From DATESG01 sp035270925 (GTDB lineage: Bacteria; Bacillota_I; Bacilli_A; RFN20; CAG-826), in NCBI GenBank assembly GCA_035270925.1, contig DATESG010000021.1:1-9561 (forward strand): a stretch of DNA of 9,561 nt. Reading direction: 5' to 3'. The position numbers and the translations under genes are program-made. Position 1 is the stretch's first letter. Each line of letters begins with the position of its first letter. The notes below the pieces were generated by a model. It saw only the letters and a program-made list of their open reading frames with translations. It did not search any database and was not told where the DNA came from. Of this stretch, positions 1 through 7,630 are shown piece after piece.

Positions 1-1
1 T

Positions 2-3000
2 AGAACTTCACATGAAATTCAAAACGTCGAATTCCTTGATAACGAAGCGTGGAAATCATTATTACCACAAGATAAAGTCGCCGCATTTAGAGCTAAGGCT
101 TTAAATCCACATGGTAACGCTGTTACTCGTGGTGGCGCCGAGAACGATGATATTTACTTCCAAGGTAAAGAAGCCCAAAACTCCCATTATGGTCGCGTTT
201 TAGGAATAACTGAAAAAATTCTTGCTAAAGTTAGCGCGATGACCGGTCGCACCTATGCTCCATTTGTTTACGTCGGCCACCCACAAGCGGAAAAAGTTAT
301 TATCGCGATGGGCTCAGTCACCGAAACAATTGGTGAAGTAATTGAAGATTTAAATAATAAAGGCCAAAAACTTGGCTTAATCAAAGTTCACCTTTATCGT
401 CCATTCAGCGCCAAACATTTAGCAAGTGTTATTCCTGCTAGTGTGAAAAAAATTGCTGTCTTAGATAGAACCAAAGAAATGGGTGGCGTTGGCGAACCAT
501 TATATGTTGATGTTATCACTTCACTCCAACAAGTTGGCCGTGAAATTGATGTGATCGTTGGTGGTCGTTACGGGCTAAGTAGCCGTGACACACAACCAAA
601 ACACATTAAAGGTGTTTATGATTTCTTAGATGATAAACCATGGAATTCATTTACCGTCGGTATCGTTGATGATGTGACCAACTTAAGTGTTAAATGGGAT
701 GAAGATTATCACATTAACCATAGTTATACTGCCTGTTTATTCTACGGTCTAGGGAGCGACGGCACCGTTAGTGCTAATAAATCCAGCATTAAAATTATTG
801 GCGATTCAACTGGCCAATATGCCCAAGCTTATTTCGCCTATGACTCAAGAAAAGCCGGGGGACCAACCCGCAGTTACTTGCGTTTTGGCAAACAACCAAT
901 TCATTCAATTTATTACATTGAAACCGCGGACTTCATTTCCTGTTCGCAAGATGCCTATGTTTATAAATTCGATATGCTAAAGAATCTTAAAAATGGCGGA
1001 ACGTTCTTACTCAATACTTCGATGAGTGAAGCCGATGTGATTAAATCACTACCAAACCGGCTAAAATATCAACTAGCGAAGAAAAATGTCAAATTCTACA
1101 TTATCGATGCGAACTCACTTGCTCGTGAATTAGGATTAGGCCGTCACACAAATACAATTCTACAAGCTTCATTCTTCTATTTAAATCCAAGTATCATGCC
1201 TTATGAACAAGCGCTTGAATGGATGAAGAAGTTTGCCGAAAAAACTTATTTCCGTAAAGGTGATGAAATCGTTCAACAAAACTTTGACGCAATTGATGCG
1301 GGAGCCAAAGGTTTACGCAAGATTGAAGTTTTACCAGAATGGGTTGAACTAAAACCATTACGAGAAGTCACACTAACTGGTGACAAATACTTTGATAAAT
1401 TTGTCATGCCGATTGATAACCTTGATGGTTATGATCTGCCAACTAGCGTCTTCGTTGAAGAAGATTACGGCTTAATTGATGGTTCAATGAAAAATGATGT
1501 CACTTTCCGTCAAAAACGGCGGATTGCCGATATGGTTCCACATTGGAATATGGACAATTGTATTCAATGTAATACTTGTTCACTCGTGTGCCCACACGCA
1601 ACGATTCGCCCATTCTTATTAGATGAGAAGGAAGTTGCGGGTTTACCAGAAATGGTTAGAGATGAACACTTACAAGCTGTCGGTGGTCCTCGTGTTGCCG
1701 GTTTAAGATTTAGAATTCAAGTTAGTCCAGAAAACTGTGTTGGCTGTGGATTATGCGTGGCCGAATGTCCAGGTAAGGGTGGCAAAAAAGCCCTTGAAAT
1801 GGTTGAAGCTCGTAATGAATGGAAATTTGAACCAGCGGCGGATTACCTTTACAAACAAGTAAGTTATAAAGCTGATAAGTTCCCACTTACCGCTCCTAAA
1901 GGCGTTGGATTCTTAATGCCTTACATGGAAATCAGTGGTGCGTGTGCAGGTTGTGGAGAAACACCATACTACCGCATCGTCACCCAACTATTTGGCAAAG
2001 ACATGCTTGTCGCTAACGCAACTGGCTGTTCAAGTATCTACTGTGGATCAACTCCAGGTACTCCATTTACAACCGATCATAACGGCGATGGTGTGGCATG
2101 GGCTAACTCACTATTCGAAGATAACGCTGAATATGGTTTCGGGATGAGACTTGCCAACGACTATAAACTTTCATTAATCTCTAGCATCTTAGGTGCACAA
2201 AAAGATAAAGTTGAACCACGTCTGCAAGAAGTGATTGCACTTTACCTCGAAAATATTAAAGACCGTAATAAAGTTCGCGAATTCCTTCCAGAACTTCTCG
2301 ACCTCATTGCCAAGTCCAAAAACGAAGATATTAAAGAAACACTTAAATATAAAGATGACTTCCTCGATAAATCAGTTTGGATTATTGGTGGCGACGGATG
2401 GGCATATGATATTGGCTACGGTGGTTTAGATCACGTCTTAGCTAGTGGCGCAAATGTTAACATTCTAGTGCTAGATACCGAAGTTTATTCCAATACTGGT
2501 GGACAAATGTCCAAGGCTAGCCAAGCTGGTCAAATCGCAAAGTTCGCCGCTAGTGGAAAAACTGGTGCCAAAAAGAATCTTGCAATGATGGCAATGGCGT
2601 ATGGAGATGTTTATGTCGCGCAAGTTGCACTAGGTGCGAACCCCGTTGCGACCTTGAAAGCCTTCCATGAAGCTGAATCATATCAAGGTCCATCACTAAT
2701 TATTGCTTACTCACCATGTACTGAACATGGGATCAAGGGTGGTTTAAGTAACCACATCCAAGTTGAGAAGAAGGCTGTCGCCAGTGGATATTGGCCAATC
2801 TTCCGTTACGATCCACGTTTAGAAGAACAAGGTAAGTCACCGCTACAAATGGATAACGTCAAAGAACCAGACTACACGCAATTCCGTGAATTCGTGATGG
2901 GCGAAACTCGCTTTAGTCAACTTCCAGTCGTCAATCCTGAAAATGCCGAATTCCTCCTTAATAAGAGCGAAAACGACGCAAGAAAACGCTATATCCGCAT

Positions 3001-3016
3001 TAAAAAATTCGCATAA
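2..3016 (+). CDS. nifJ: Pyruvate:ferredoxin (flavodoxin) oxidoreductase, single-chain type, 5'-truncated by the window
   Basis: This cytoplasmic enzyme oxidises pyruvate with CoA to acetyl-CoA and CO2 and passes electrons to ferredoxin or flavodoxin. The frame is open from base 2 and begins with RTSHEIQ, a conserved stretch of the N-terminal domain, so roughly the first 180–200 residues lie outside; the ATG at 239 is internal. Counting codons from base 2, the CoA-binding/transketolase-C region covers about 80–190 and the gamma-type domain about 240–400. The two-cluster ferredoxin domain has C520/C523/C526/C530 and C579/C582/C585/C589. The thiamine diphosphate domain has proximal-cluster cysteines C648, C651, C676 and C906, GDGW at 797–800 and the YSNTGGQ motif near 825–830. 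All eight ferredoxin and four proximal cysteines are present, so it looks active. Proline codons are mostly CCA, which fits high expression. It ends in TAA just before a strong terminator. The symbol nifJ is the family name; a nitrogen-fixation role is not implied. Identification is firm. Confidence 0.97.
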   Translation, partial: RTSHEIQNVEFLDNEAWKSLLPQDKVAAFRAKALNPHGNAVTRGGAENDDIYFQGKEAQNSHYGRVLGITEKILAKVSAMTGRTYAPFVYVGHPQAEKVIIAMGSVTETIGEVIEDLNNKGQKLGLIKVHLYRPFSAKHLASVIPASVKKIAVLDRTKEMGGVGEPLYVDVITSLQQVGREIDVIVGGRYGLSSRDTQPKHIKGVYDFLDDKPWNSFTVGIVDDVTNLSVKWDEDYHINHSYTACLFYGLGSDGTVSANKSSIKIIGDSTGQYAQAYFAYDSRKAGGPTRSYLRFGKQPIHSIYYIETADFISCSQDAYVYKFDMLKNLKNGGTFLLNTSMSEADVIKSLPNRLKYQLAKKNVKFYIIDANSLARELGLGRHTNTILQASFFYLNPSIMPYEQALEWMKKFAEKTYFRKGDEIVQQNFDAIDAGAKGLRKIEVLPEWVELKPLREVTLTGDKYFDKFVMPIDNLDGYDLPTSVFVEEDYGLIDGSMKNDVTFRQKRRIADMVPHWNMDNCIQCNTCSLVCPHATIRPFLLDEKEVAGLPEMVRDEHLQAVGGPRVAGLRFRIQVSPENCVGCGLCVAECPGKGGKKALEMVEARNEWKFEPAADYLYKQVSYKADKFPLTAPKGVGFLMPYMEISGACAGCGETPYYRIVTQLFGKDMLVANATGCSSIYCGSTPGTPFTTDHNGDGVAWANSLFEDNAEYGFGMRLANDYKLSLISSILGAQKDKVEPRLQEVIALYLENIKDRNKVREFLPELLDLIAKSKNEDIKETLKYKDDFLDKSVWIIGGDGWAYDIGYGGLDHVLASGANVNILVLDTEVYSNTGGQMSKASQAGQIAKFAASGKTGAKKNLAMMAMAYGDVYVAQVALGANPVATLKAFHEAESYQGPSLIIAYSPCTEHGIKGGLSNHIQVEKKAVASGYWPIFRYDPRLEEQGKSPLQMDNVKEPDYTQFREFVMGETRFSQLPVVNPENAEFLLNKSENDARKRYIRIKKFA

Positions 3017-3038
3017 GCGTTAAGTAATCAAAATAAAG

Positions 3039-3063
3039 ACTAGACCGAAAGGTCTAGTTTTTT
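3039..3063 (+). terminator. Intrinsic terminator of the pyruvate:ferredoxin oxidoreductase gene
   Basis: A perfect 8-bp stem ACTAGACC/GGTCTAGT closes a GAAA tetraloop and runs straight into six T's (3058–3063). It begins 22 bases after the stop codon. The opposite strand has a weaker, interrupted T tract (CTTTATTTT), so it may also stop some transcription arriving from the minus-strand tRNA. Confidence 0.92.
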
Positions 3064-3147
3064 ATTTATCTTCGATCTTTTAAACACTTATTTGAGTTAG
3101 CATTATATTGCTTTAGTGATAAATACATATTTTTGACCTATTCGCAT

Positions 3148-3210
3148 AAAAAATAGCTCCCTTCTTGCTCAGGTATTTCTACTATACCTTGCTCCAAGAT
3201 TTGGAAGCTA
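3148..3210 (-). terminator. Nested-hairpin terminator downstream of tRNA-Pro
   Basis: Read on the minus strand, an 8-bp outer stem (TAGCTTCC with GGGAGCTA, one G-U pair) encloses a CTTG/CAAG stem and a perfect 6-bp stem AGGTAT/ATACCT with loop AGTAGAA. The outer stem is followed directly by six T's (plus-strand A's 3148–3153). It starts 13 bases past the CCA end of the tRNA, as expected for the stop of that transcript. It is longer and more branched than a usual terminator, so part of it could be a small structured RNA. The stems are seen directly; the terminator role is inferred from the T tract and location. Confidence 0.6.
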
Positions 3211-3223
3211 ATTCAATTTAACA

Positions 3224-3300
3224 TGGTCGGAACGATGAGATTTGAACTCACGACCTCTACCACCCCAAGGTAGCGCACTACCAAGCTGTGCTACGTCCCG
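3224..3300 (-). tRNA. tRNA-Pro (anticodon GGG)
   Basis: The minus strand folds into a full 77-base cloverleaf. The acceptor stem is CGGGACG/CGTTCCG with one G-U pair, the D stem is GCAC/GTGC with loop AGCTTGGTA, and the anticodon stem is CTACC/GGTAG around loop TTGGGGT. The T arm has loop TTCAAAT, followed by discriminator A and an encoded CCA (3224–3226). Anticodon GGG is at 3264–3266, with U33 before it and G37 after it, giving proline decoding of CCC and CCU. The unpaired C1–G72-type end and A73 are typical of bacterial proline tRNAs. It stands alone, convergent with the oxidoreductase gene and divergent from uvrA. Confidence 0.95.
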
Positions 3301-3310
3301 ATTCTTATAT

Positions 3311-3345
3311 ATTATAGTCTAAATGAAAACTATATATATAGTCAA
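3311..3345 (-). promoter_or_regulatory. Probable promoter of tRNA-Pro
   Basis: On the minus strand a consensus −10 box TATAAT (3311–3316) lies 10 bases before the tRNA 5' end. A good −35-like TTGACT is at 3340–3345, but the gap to TATAAT is 23 bases, longer than the usual 16–18. With a 17-base gap the same −35 would pair with the weaker TAGACT (3317–3322). The −10 is convincing; the −35 assignment is not settled. Confidence 0.5.
3329..3342. repeat. 14-bp perfect AT-rich palindrome between divergent genes
   Basis: ACTATATATATAGT is its own reverse complement and sits between the tRNA-Pro promoter and uvrA, overlapping the TTGACT box of the tRNA promoter. It could be an operator, or merely an alternating TA tract of the kind found in AT-rich promoters. 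No regulator is suggested by the sequence. Confidence 0.35.
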
Positions 3346-3353
3346 ATTAGATT

Positions 3354-3416
3354 TATACTATTGCTATAAAAAGTGTACGCATTTATCAATAAAAACGAGG
3401 GCTAGTTTGCTACAAT
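3354..3416 (+). promoter_or_regulatory. Candidate promoter region of uvrA
   Basis: Three imperfect options are visible: TATACT at 3354–3359 with no good −35; TTGCTA (3361–3366) 17 bases before TATCAA (3384–3389); and an extended −10, TGC-TACAAT, with TACAAT at 3411–3416. The last would start RNA almost inside the ribosome site, so it is the least likely. I saw no Firmicutes-type LexA box (GAAC-N4-GTTC) here, so SOS control is not supported. Confidence 0.25.
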
Positions 3417-3423
3417 ACAAACT

Positions 3424-3429
3424 GAGGTG
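3424..3429 (+). promoter_or_regulatory. Ribosome binding site fixing the uvrA start
   Basis: GAGGTG matches the anti-Shine-Dalgarno complement GGAGGTG and leaves six bases between its GG and the ATG at 3434. That is the same spacing as for lgt and trxB. It decides against the in-frame ATG at 3323, which has no such site. Confidence 0.75.
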
Positions 3430-3433
3430 CAAT

Positions 3434-6265
3434 ATGGACAGTCGTAATAACATTATTATCAAAGGTGCTCGAGATCATAATCTCAAAAATATAAGTTTAA
3501 CTATTCCAAAATATAAATTAGTCGTTTTTACTGGTGTCTCCGGAAGTGGGAAATCTTCGCTTGCTTTAGAAACAATTTATAACGAAGGACAACGACGCTA
3601 TGTTGAAAGTCTTTCTAGTTATGCTCGCCAATTTTTAGGTAACGTTTCTAAGCCTGATGTTGATTCCATCGAAGGCTTAAGTCCAGCGATTAGTATCGAA
3701 CAAAAAACGACATCGAATAATCCCCGTTCTACAGTTGGGACTATCACCGAAGTTTACGATTATTTTCGCCTGCTTTTTGCCCGAATTGGCATTCCTTATT
3801 GTCCGATTCATCATGAACCAATTGTTGCGTATAGCACTCAACAAATAATTGATGAAATTCTAGTTTATCCGACCCGGACTAAGTTGCAAATTTTAGCACC
3901 TATTGCGAGTCATGAAAAAGGGACACATAAAGATAGCATTGAACGTATCAAGAAAAACGGCTTTGTCCGTTTGCGGATTGATGGTGAGATTGTCAGAATT
4001 GAAGAAATTAGTGAATTAGATAAAAATAAACGTCATAACATTGATATCGTGATTGACCGCATTGGTCTTAATGATGAAAGTCGTTCACGAATTTATGATG
4101 CTTTAACGCTCGCGCTTGATTGGGGACACGGCTATGTCAAAGTTTTACTTGACGATGAGGAAAAACTCTTTTCAACCCATCATGCCTGTAAGCATTGTGG
4201 CTTTAGTATTCCTAAATTAGAACCACGGTTATTTTCCTTTAACGCTCCATTAGGCTTTTGTCCAGAATGTCGCGGTTTAGGGATTAAACGTGAAGTTGAT
4301 TTACGAATTTTAATTCCGAACCCAAATTTAACGATTAATCAAGGGGCCATCGAATTTTATAAAAATATCATTGGCACTAAAAATATCTCATGGCAAGAAT
4401 TCAGCAAACTTTGTGAATTATATGAAGTTGATATGAATGTCCCCTATAATAAATTAAGTCCTGAAAAGCAAAATATCGTTCTGTTCGGCTCGACGAAACC
4501 GCATGAATATACGATTAAATCAAGCAGTGGAAATGTTAACATCAAACGAGGATATATTGAAGGTGCGAAAGTTTTAATTGAACGACTTTATGAAGAAACA
4601 ACTAGTGACTTTATGCGTATCGTTTATGAAAAGTATATGCATGATACAATTTGCACTAAATGTCATGGCGCCCGGCTTAGACCTGAAGCTTTAGCCGTCA
4701 AATTTGGTGGGCAATCTATTTATGACCTAACCTTGATGCAAATTGGTGAATTACGAAAGTTTTTAAGCCAACAGATCGCCAAACTTAGTACGACTGAGGC
4801 CCAAATTGCGGATCTTGTTTTAAAAGAAATTGATCATCGCCTTGAATTCTTAATTAAAGTGGGACTTGATTATTTAACACTTGCACGGGCCAGTATGACG
4901 CTGTCTGGTGGGGAAGCCCAACGGATTAGACTTGCCACCCAAATTGGCTCTAAACTTTCTGGCGTCTTATACGTCCTCGATGAACCAAGTATTGGCCTCC
5001 ATCAACGGGATAACGATAAACTTATTCAAGCACTTAAAGATATGGTCGATTTAGGCAATACTTTAATTGTCGTTGAACATGACGAAGACACAATAAAAAA
5101 TGCCGATTATATAGTTGATATTGGTCCCGGCGCTGGCGTTCACGGTGGTGAAGTCGTCGCAACGGGCACGATTCAAGACATCATGAATGCGAAACGTTCA
5201 ATTACAGGTGATTATCTTGCGGGTCGTAAGTTTATTCCGTTACCGCTTAGAAGAAGTAGTGGCAATGGTAAGTTTATTGAAATCAAGGGTGCAAGATGTC
5301 ATAACCTCAAAAATATCGATGTAAAAATTCCTTTAGGCACGCTCACACTGGTGACTGGCGTTTCTGGCAGTGGTAAATCGACACTAATTAACGACATTCT
5401 TTATAAAGCTGTCGATGGGTATCTTCGTAAAGTAGATACTTTTCCTGGTGAACACGATGAAATAAAAGGTCTAGAATTTATTGATAAAGTAATTAGCATT
5501 GGACAAGATCCAATTGGACGGACACCGAGATCTAATCCGGCGACCTATACTAAAGTCTTTGATGAAATAAGAGACTTATTTTCTCAAACACTTGATGCCA
5601 AAAGCCGCGGCTTTGACAAAGGACAATTTTCCTTTAACAATCGCGGTGGGCGTTGCGAACACTGTGAAGGCGCGGGGGTCACAAGAATTCCAATGAATTT
5701 CTTGCCCGATGTTTATGTTCGCTGCGAAATATGCGATGGAAAACGCTATAACGAAGAAACACTTGCGGTCAAATATCGCGATAAGTCAATCGCTGATGTT
5801 TTAGACTTAACAGTCGAAGATGCGATTAAATTTTTCGGATCACGGACCAAAATTCTTCATAAACTTCAAACGCTAGCTGATGTGGGTCTTGATTATATTA
5901 AATTAGGTCAACCAGCCCCAGAATTAAGTGGTGGTGAGGCCCAAAGAGTTAAGTTGGCCTTTGAACTACAACGGCGTTCAACTGGTAAAACACTTTATCT
6001 ACTTGATGAACCCACAACTGGTTTACATACCGATGATGTTAAAAAGTTATTACTCGCTCTGCAACGCTTTGTTGACAATGGTGAAACTGTTTTAGTGATT
6101 GAACACAACCTCGAAGTAATCAAAATGGCCGACCATATTATTGATTTAGGACCAGATGGTGGTAACCACGGCGGACAAGTAGTCGCAACAGGAACCCCTG
6201 AGGAAATTGTTTTAAATCCTAATTCCGTGACTGGGCAATACTTAAAACCATATTTGAATAAATAA
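3434..6265 (+). CDS. uvrA: UvrA, damage-recognition ATPase of the UvrABC excinuclease
   Basis: UvrA dimers scan DNA for bulky lesions and load UvrB, starting nucleotide excision repair. The 943-residue product is close to the E. coli length (940). It carries two ABC modules. Walker A motifs GVSGSGKS lie at 34–41 and 642–649, and signature motifs LSGGE at 490–494 and 831–835. These are followed by Walker B/D-loop stretches VLDEPSIGLH and LLDEPTTGLH. Cysteine pairs C252/C255 with C276/C279 and C741/C744 with C764/C767 form the two expected zinc modules; a further pair is C407/C410. The ATG at 3434 is chosen for its ribosome site and because the protein then begins just before the conserved KGARDHNLKNI. 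An in-frame ATG at 3323 would add 37 poorly conserved residues from promoter DNA. No uvrB lies beside it. No T-tailed hairpin separates it from lgt, 59 bases on, so read-through is likely. Confidence 0.97.
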   Translation: MDSRNNIIIKGARDHNLKNISLTIPKYKLVVFTGVSGSGKSSLALETIYNEGQRRYVESLSSYARQFLGNVSKPDVDSIEGLSPAISIEQKTTSNNPRSTVGTITEVYDYFRLLFARIGIPYCPIHHEPIVAYSTQQIIDEILVYPTRTKLQILAPIASHEKGTHKDSIERIKKNGFVRLRIDGEIVRIEEISELDKNKRHNIDIVIDRIGLNDESRSRIYDALTLALDWGHGYVKVLLDDEEKLFSTHHACKHCGFSIPKLEPRLFSFNAPLGFCPECRGLGIKREVDLRILIPNPNLTINQGAIEFYKNIIGTKNISWQEFSKLCELYEVDMNVPYNKLSPEKQNIVLFGSTKPHEYTIKSSSGNVNIKRGYIEGAKVLIERLYEETTSDFMRIVYEKYMHDTICTKCHGARLRPEALAVKFGGQSIYDLTLMQIGELRKFLSQQIAKLSTTEAQIADLVLKEIDHRLEFLIKVGLDYLTLARASMTLSGGEAQRIRLATQIGSKLSGVLYVLDEPSIGLHQRDNDKLIQALKDMVDLGNTLIVVEHDEDTIKNADYIVDIGPGAGVHGGEVVATGTIQDIMNAKRSITGDYLAGRKFIPLPLRRSSGNGKFIEIKGARCHNLKNIDVKIPLGTLTLVTGVSGSGKSTLINDILYKAVDGYLRKVDTFPGEHDEIKGLEFIDKVISIGQDPIGRTPRSNPATYTKVFDEIRDLFSQTLDAKSRGFDKGQFSFNNRGGRCEHCEGAGVTRIPMNFLPDVYVRCEICDGKRYNEETLAVKYRDKSIADVLDLTVEDAIKFFGSRTKILHKLQTLADVGLDYIKLGQPAPELSGGEAQRVKLAFELQRRSTGKTLYLLDEPTTGLHTDDVKKLLLALQRFVDNGETVLVIEHNLEVIKMADHIIDLGPDGGNHGGQVVATGTPEEIVLNPNSVTGQYLKPYLNK

Positions 6266-6283
6266 AAGTCTACTTAATATATT
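6254..6283 (+). promoter_or_regulatory. Weak candidate internal promoter before lgt
   Basis: TTGAAT (6254–6259), inside the last uvrA codons, is 18 bases before TATATT (6278–6283). Both are partial matches to sigma-A boxes in very AT-rich DNA, so this could be chance. It would give lgt a start independent of uvrA. Confidence 0.2.
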
Positions 6284-6312
6284 GGCTCTATCATGGTATT
6301 ATTTTCTAGTAT

Positions 6313-6318
6313 AGGAGG
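6313..6318 (+). promoter_or_regulatory. Ribosome binding site fixing the extended lgt start
   Basis: A full AGGAGG lies six bases before the ATG at 6325. It shows that the long N-terminal region of Lgt is really translated and is not an over-called start. Confidence 0.85.
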
Positions 6319-6324
6319 AAACGT

Positions 6325-7608
6325 ATGCCTTTAAATATCATCAATATTAACGCTCTACAAACAACACTAATTGTATTCTTTACGATGTTAACAATCGGGG
6401 GAATTTTGCTGTTAGGTTATGGTGTTAAAAATTACATTCAAGAAGAGGTGGCGGTCAAACACTTTAATAAGGATAAAAATCGGGCGATGCTCTATGGGGT
6501 TGTTACGACTATTGGCGGGTTTATTGCCGCGATTACGACCCTCGCACTGGGGGCGGGCAATGGAGAAGTTGGGGCCTTAGCCCTGAGTGTCGGTGGGGCC
6601 CTCGTGTTTGCCGGTTCCTTATTAACATTTATATTGAGCTTTGTCGTTCACTTTTATAAACTCAAACCACTTCAAATCAAAGAAAATCTTTCATTTAAAG
6701 TAGTTATCTTAAGTGGCTTATTAACGTTTGTCACTTTGTTTATGGTTCTTGATGGCTTTGTCTATTTAGATGTCATCACTTTCCCACTAATGAATAAAAT
6801 TTATTTTAATCGTGCGAGCGGGAGCGGAATCGCTTTCTACGCCTTATTTATTTTAGTTGGTGCTATTTTAGCGCTAGCTGTCTCAGATCATGAATTATTT
6901 AAACGTTATAAACGCCATGGTCTTTTAGAAAACGTCTTCTATGTCGCATTTCCGGCCGGGATTGTCGGTGCAAGAATTTGGTTTGTAATTGGTGATTGGT
7001 ACCGCTTTGCCGCTGATCCAATAAAGATGTTCTATATATGGGAAGGTGGCCTCGCAATTATGGGCGGAGCCTTACTTGGAATTATTGTTGGCGTTCTCTA
7101 TGTTAAGTTTAAACGTAAAGAAATTAATATCATCTGGGCTGTCGATGTGATTATTCCAACGATTCTTTTAGCGCAAGCAGTCGGCCGTTGGGGCAACTTC
7201 TTTAATCAAGAAGTATACGGAGTCGCCTTATCAGATATGAAAGCTTTCTTTTTCCTCCCTGAATTTGTTAAACAAAACATGTTCATCGAGGGAAGTTACC
7301 GCGTTCCGTTGTTCTTCATTGAATTTTTAACTAACATTGCTGGTTTCTTTGTCATTAGATATGGAATCGGTGAAGGTTTGAAGAAATACAAGCAACCACT
7401 CGACATGGCCTTTGCCTATGCTGTCTGGTACGGACTAACACGAGTTGTGTTAGAACCATTACGGGACCCAGCATTTAACATGGGTGATACAGGCAATTGG
7501 TCTTACATTTGGGGCTATGTGTTCGCCGGAGCGGGATTGTTAGCAATTATTGTCAACCATCTAATTCGCCGTTATGCCTTAAAACCAGTCAAACCAAGCG
7601 CAGAATAA
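6325..7608 (+). CDS. lgt: Prolipoprotein diacylglyceryl transferase with an N-terminal membrane extension
   Basis: Lgt moves a diacylglyceryl group from phosphatidylglycerol to the lipobox cysteine of prolipoproteins, the first step of lipoprotein maturation in the membrane. The catalytic region spans about 150–415. It includes GARIWF (215–220), WEGGLAIMGG (239–248) and the core motif GRWGNFFNQEVYG (287–299), with R288, N291, E296 and G299 spaced as E. coli R143, N146, E151 and G154. R373 and E377 match R239 and E243. At 427 residues it is about 150 longer than usual Lgt (roughly 270–290). The extra N-terminus has about four hydrophobic spans (near 12–33, 56–78, 83–110 and 123–147) of no family I recognise. 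Two conserved sites differ: the position of E. coli H103 is M246, and the HPSQLYE-like motif reads VPLFFIE (327–333). It follows uvrA by 59 bases; hprK, often beside lgt in Firmicutes, is absent. The Lgt call is firm; the role of the extension is unknown. Confidence 0.93.
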   Translation: MPLNIININALQTTLIVFFTMLTIGGILLLGYGVKNYIQEEVAVKHFNKDKNRAMLYGVVTTIGGFIAAITTLALGAGNGEVGALALSVGGALVFAGSLLTFILSFVVHFYKLKPLQIKENLSFKVVILSGLLTFVTLFMVLDGFVYLDVITFPLMNKIYFNRASGSGIAFYALFILVGAILALAVSDHELFKRYKRHGLLENVFYVAFPAGIVGARIWFVIGDWYRFAADPIKMFYIWEGGLAIMGGALLGIIVGVLYVKFKRKEINIIWAVDVIIPTILLAQAVGRWGNFFNQEVYGVALSDMKAFFFLPEFVKQNMFIEGSYRVPLFFIEFLTNIAGFFVIRYGIGEGLKKYKQPLDMAFAYAVWYGLTRVVLEPLRDPAFNMGDTGNWSYIWGYVFAGAGLLAIIVNHLIRRYALKPVKPSAE

Positions 7609-7630
7609 AGCATATACAAACATCTGCGCT
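7597..7630 (+). repeat. Inverted repeat spanning the lgt stop codon
   Basis: AGCGCAGA (7597–7604) and TCTGCGCT (7623–7630) are perfect 8-bp inverted repeats with an 18-base loop that contains the lgt stop. No T tract follows, so it is not a standard terminator. A second inverted repeat, AAACAT (7618–7623) with ATGTTT (7638–7643), shares base 7623 and its loop contains the rest of the downstream arm, so the two folds compete. It may stabilise or process the mRNA 3' end, or be chance. Confidence 0.35.

Noticed and set aside
771..980. Short open frame within the oxidoreductase gene
   Set aside because: It lies in another frame of a clearly conserved gene, with no ribosome site and no recognisable product; the same holds for 1935–2147 and 2235–2429.
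239..3016. ATG at 239 as the start of the oxidoreductase
   Set aside because: The frame is open back to base 2 and encodes conserved family sequence (RTSHEIQ and onward), so the true start is outside the window.
3148..3210. T-box or metabolite riboswitch
   Set aside because: No T-box sequence or known riboswitch core is seen, and the element lies downstream of a tRNA with no gene following on that strand before the oxidoreductase terminator.
3323..3433. In-frame 37-codon extension upstream of uvrA, starting at ATG 3323
   Set aside because: It has no ribosome site, a composition unlike UvrA, and overlaps promoter DNA including the 14-bp palindrome; GAGGTG before the ATG at 3434 gives a UvrA of normal length.
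3301..3433. LexA/SOS operator before uvrA
   Set aside because: No GAAC-N4-GTTC-like dyad is present; the only palindrome is an alternating TA tract.
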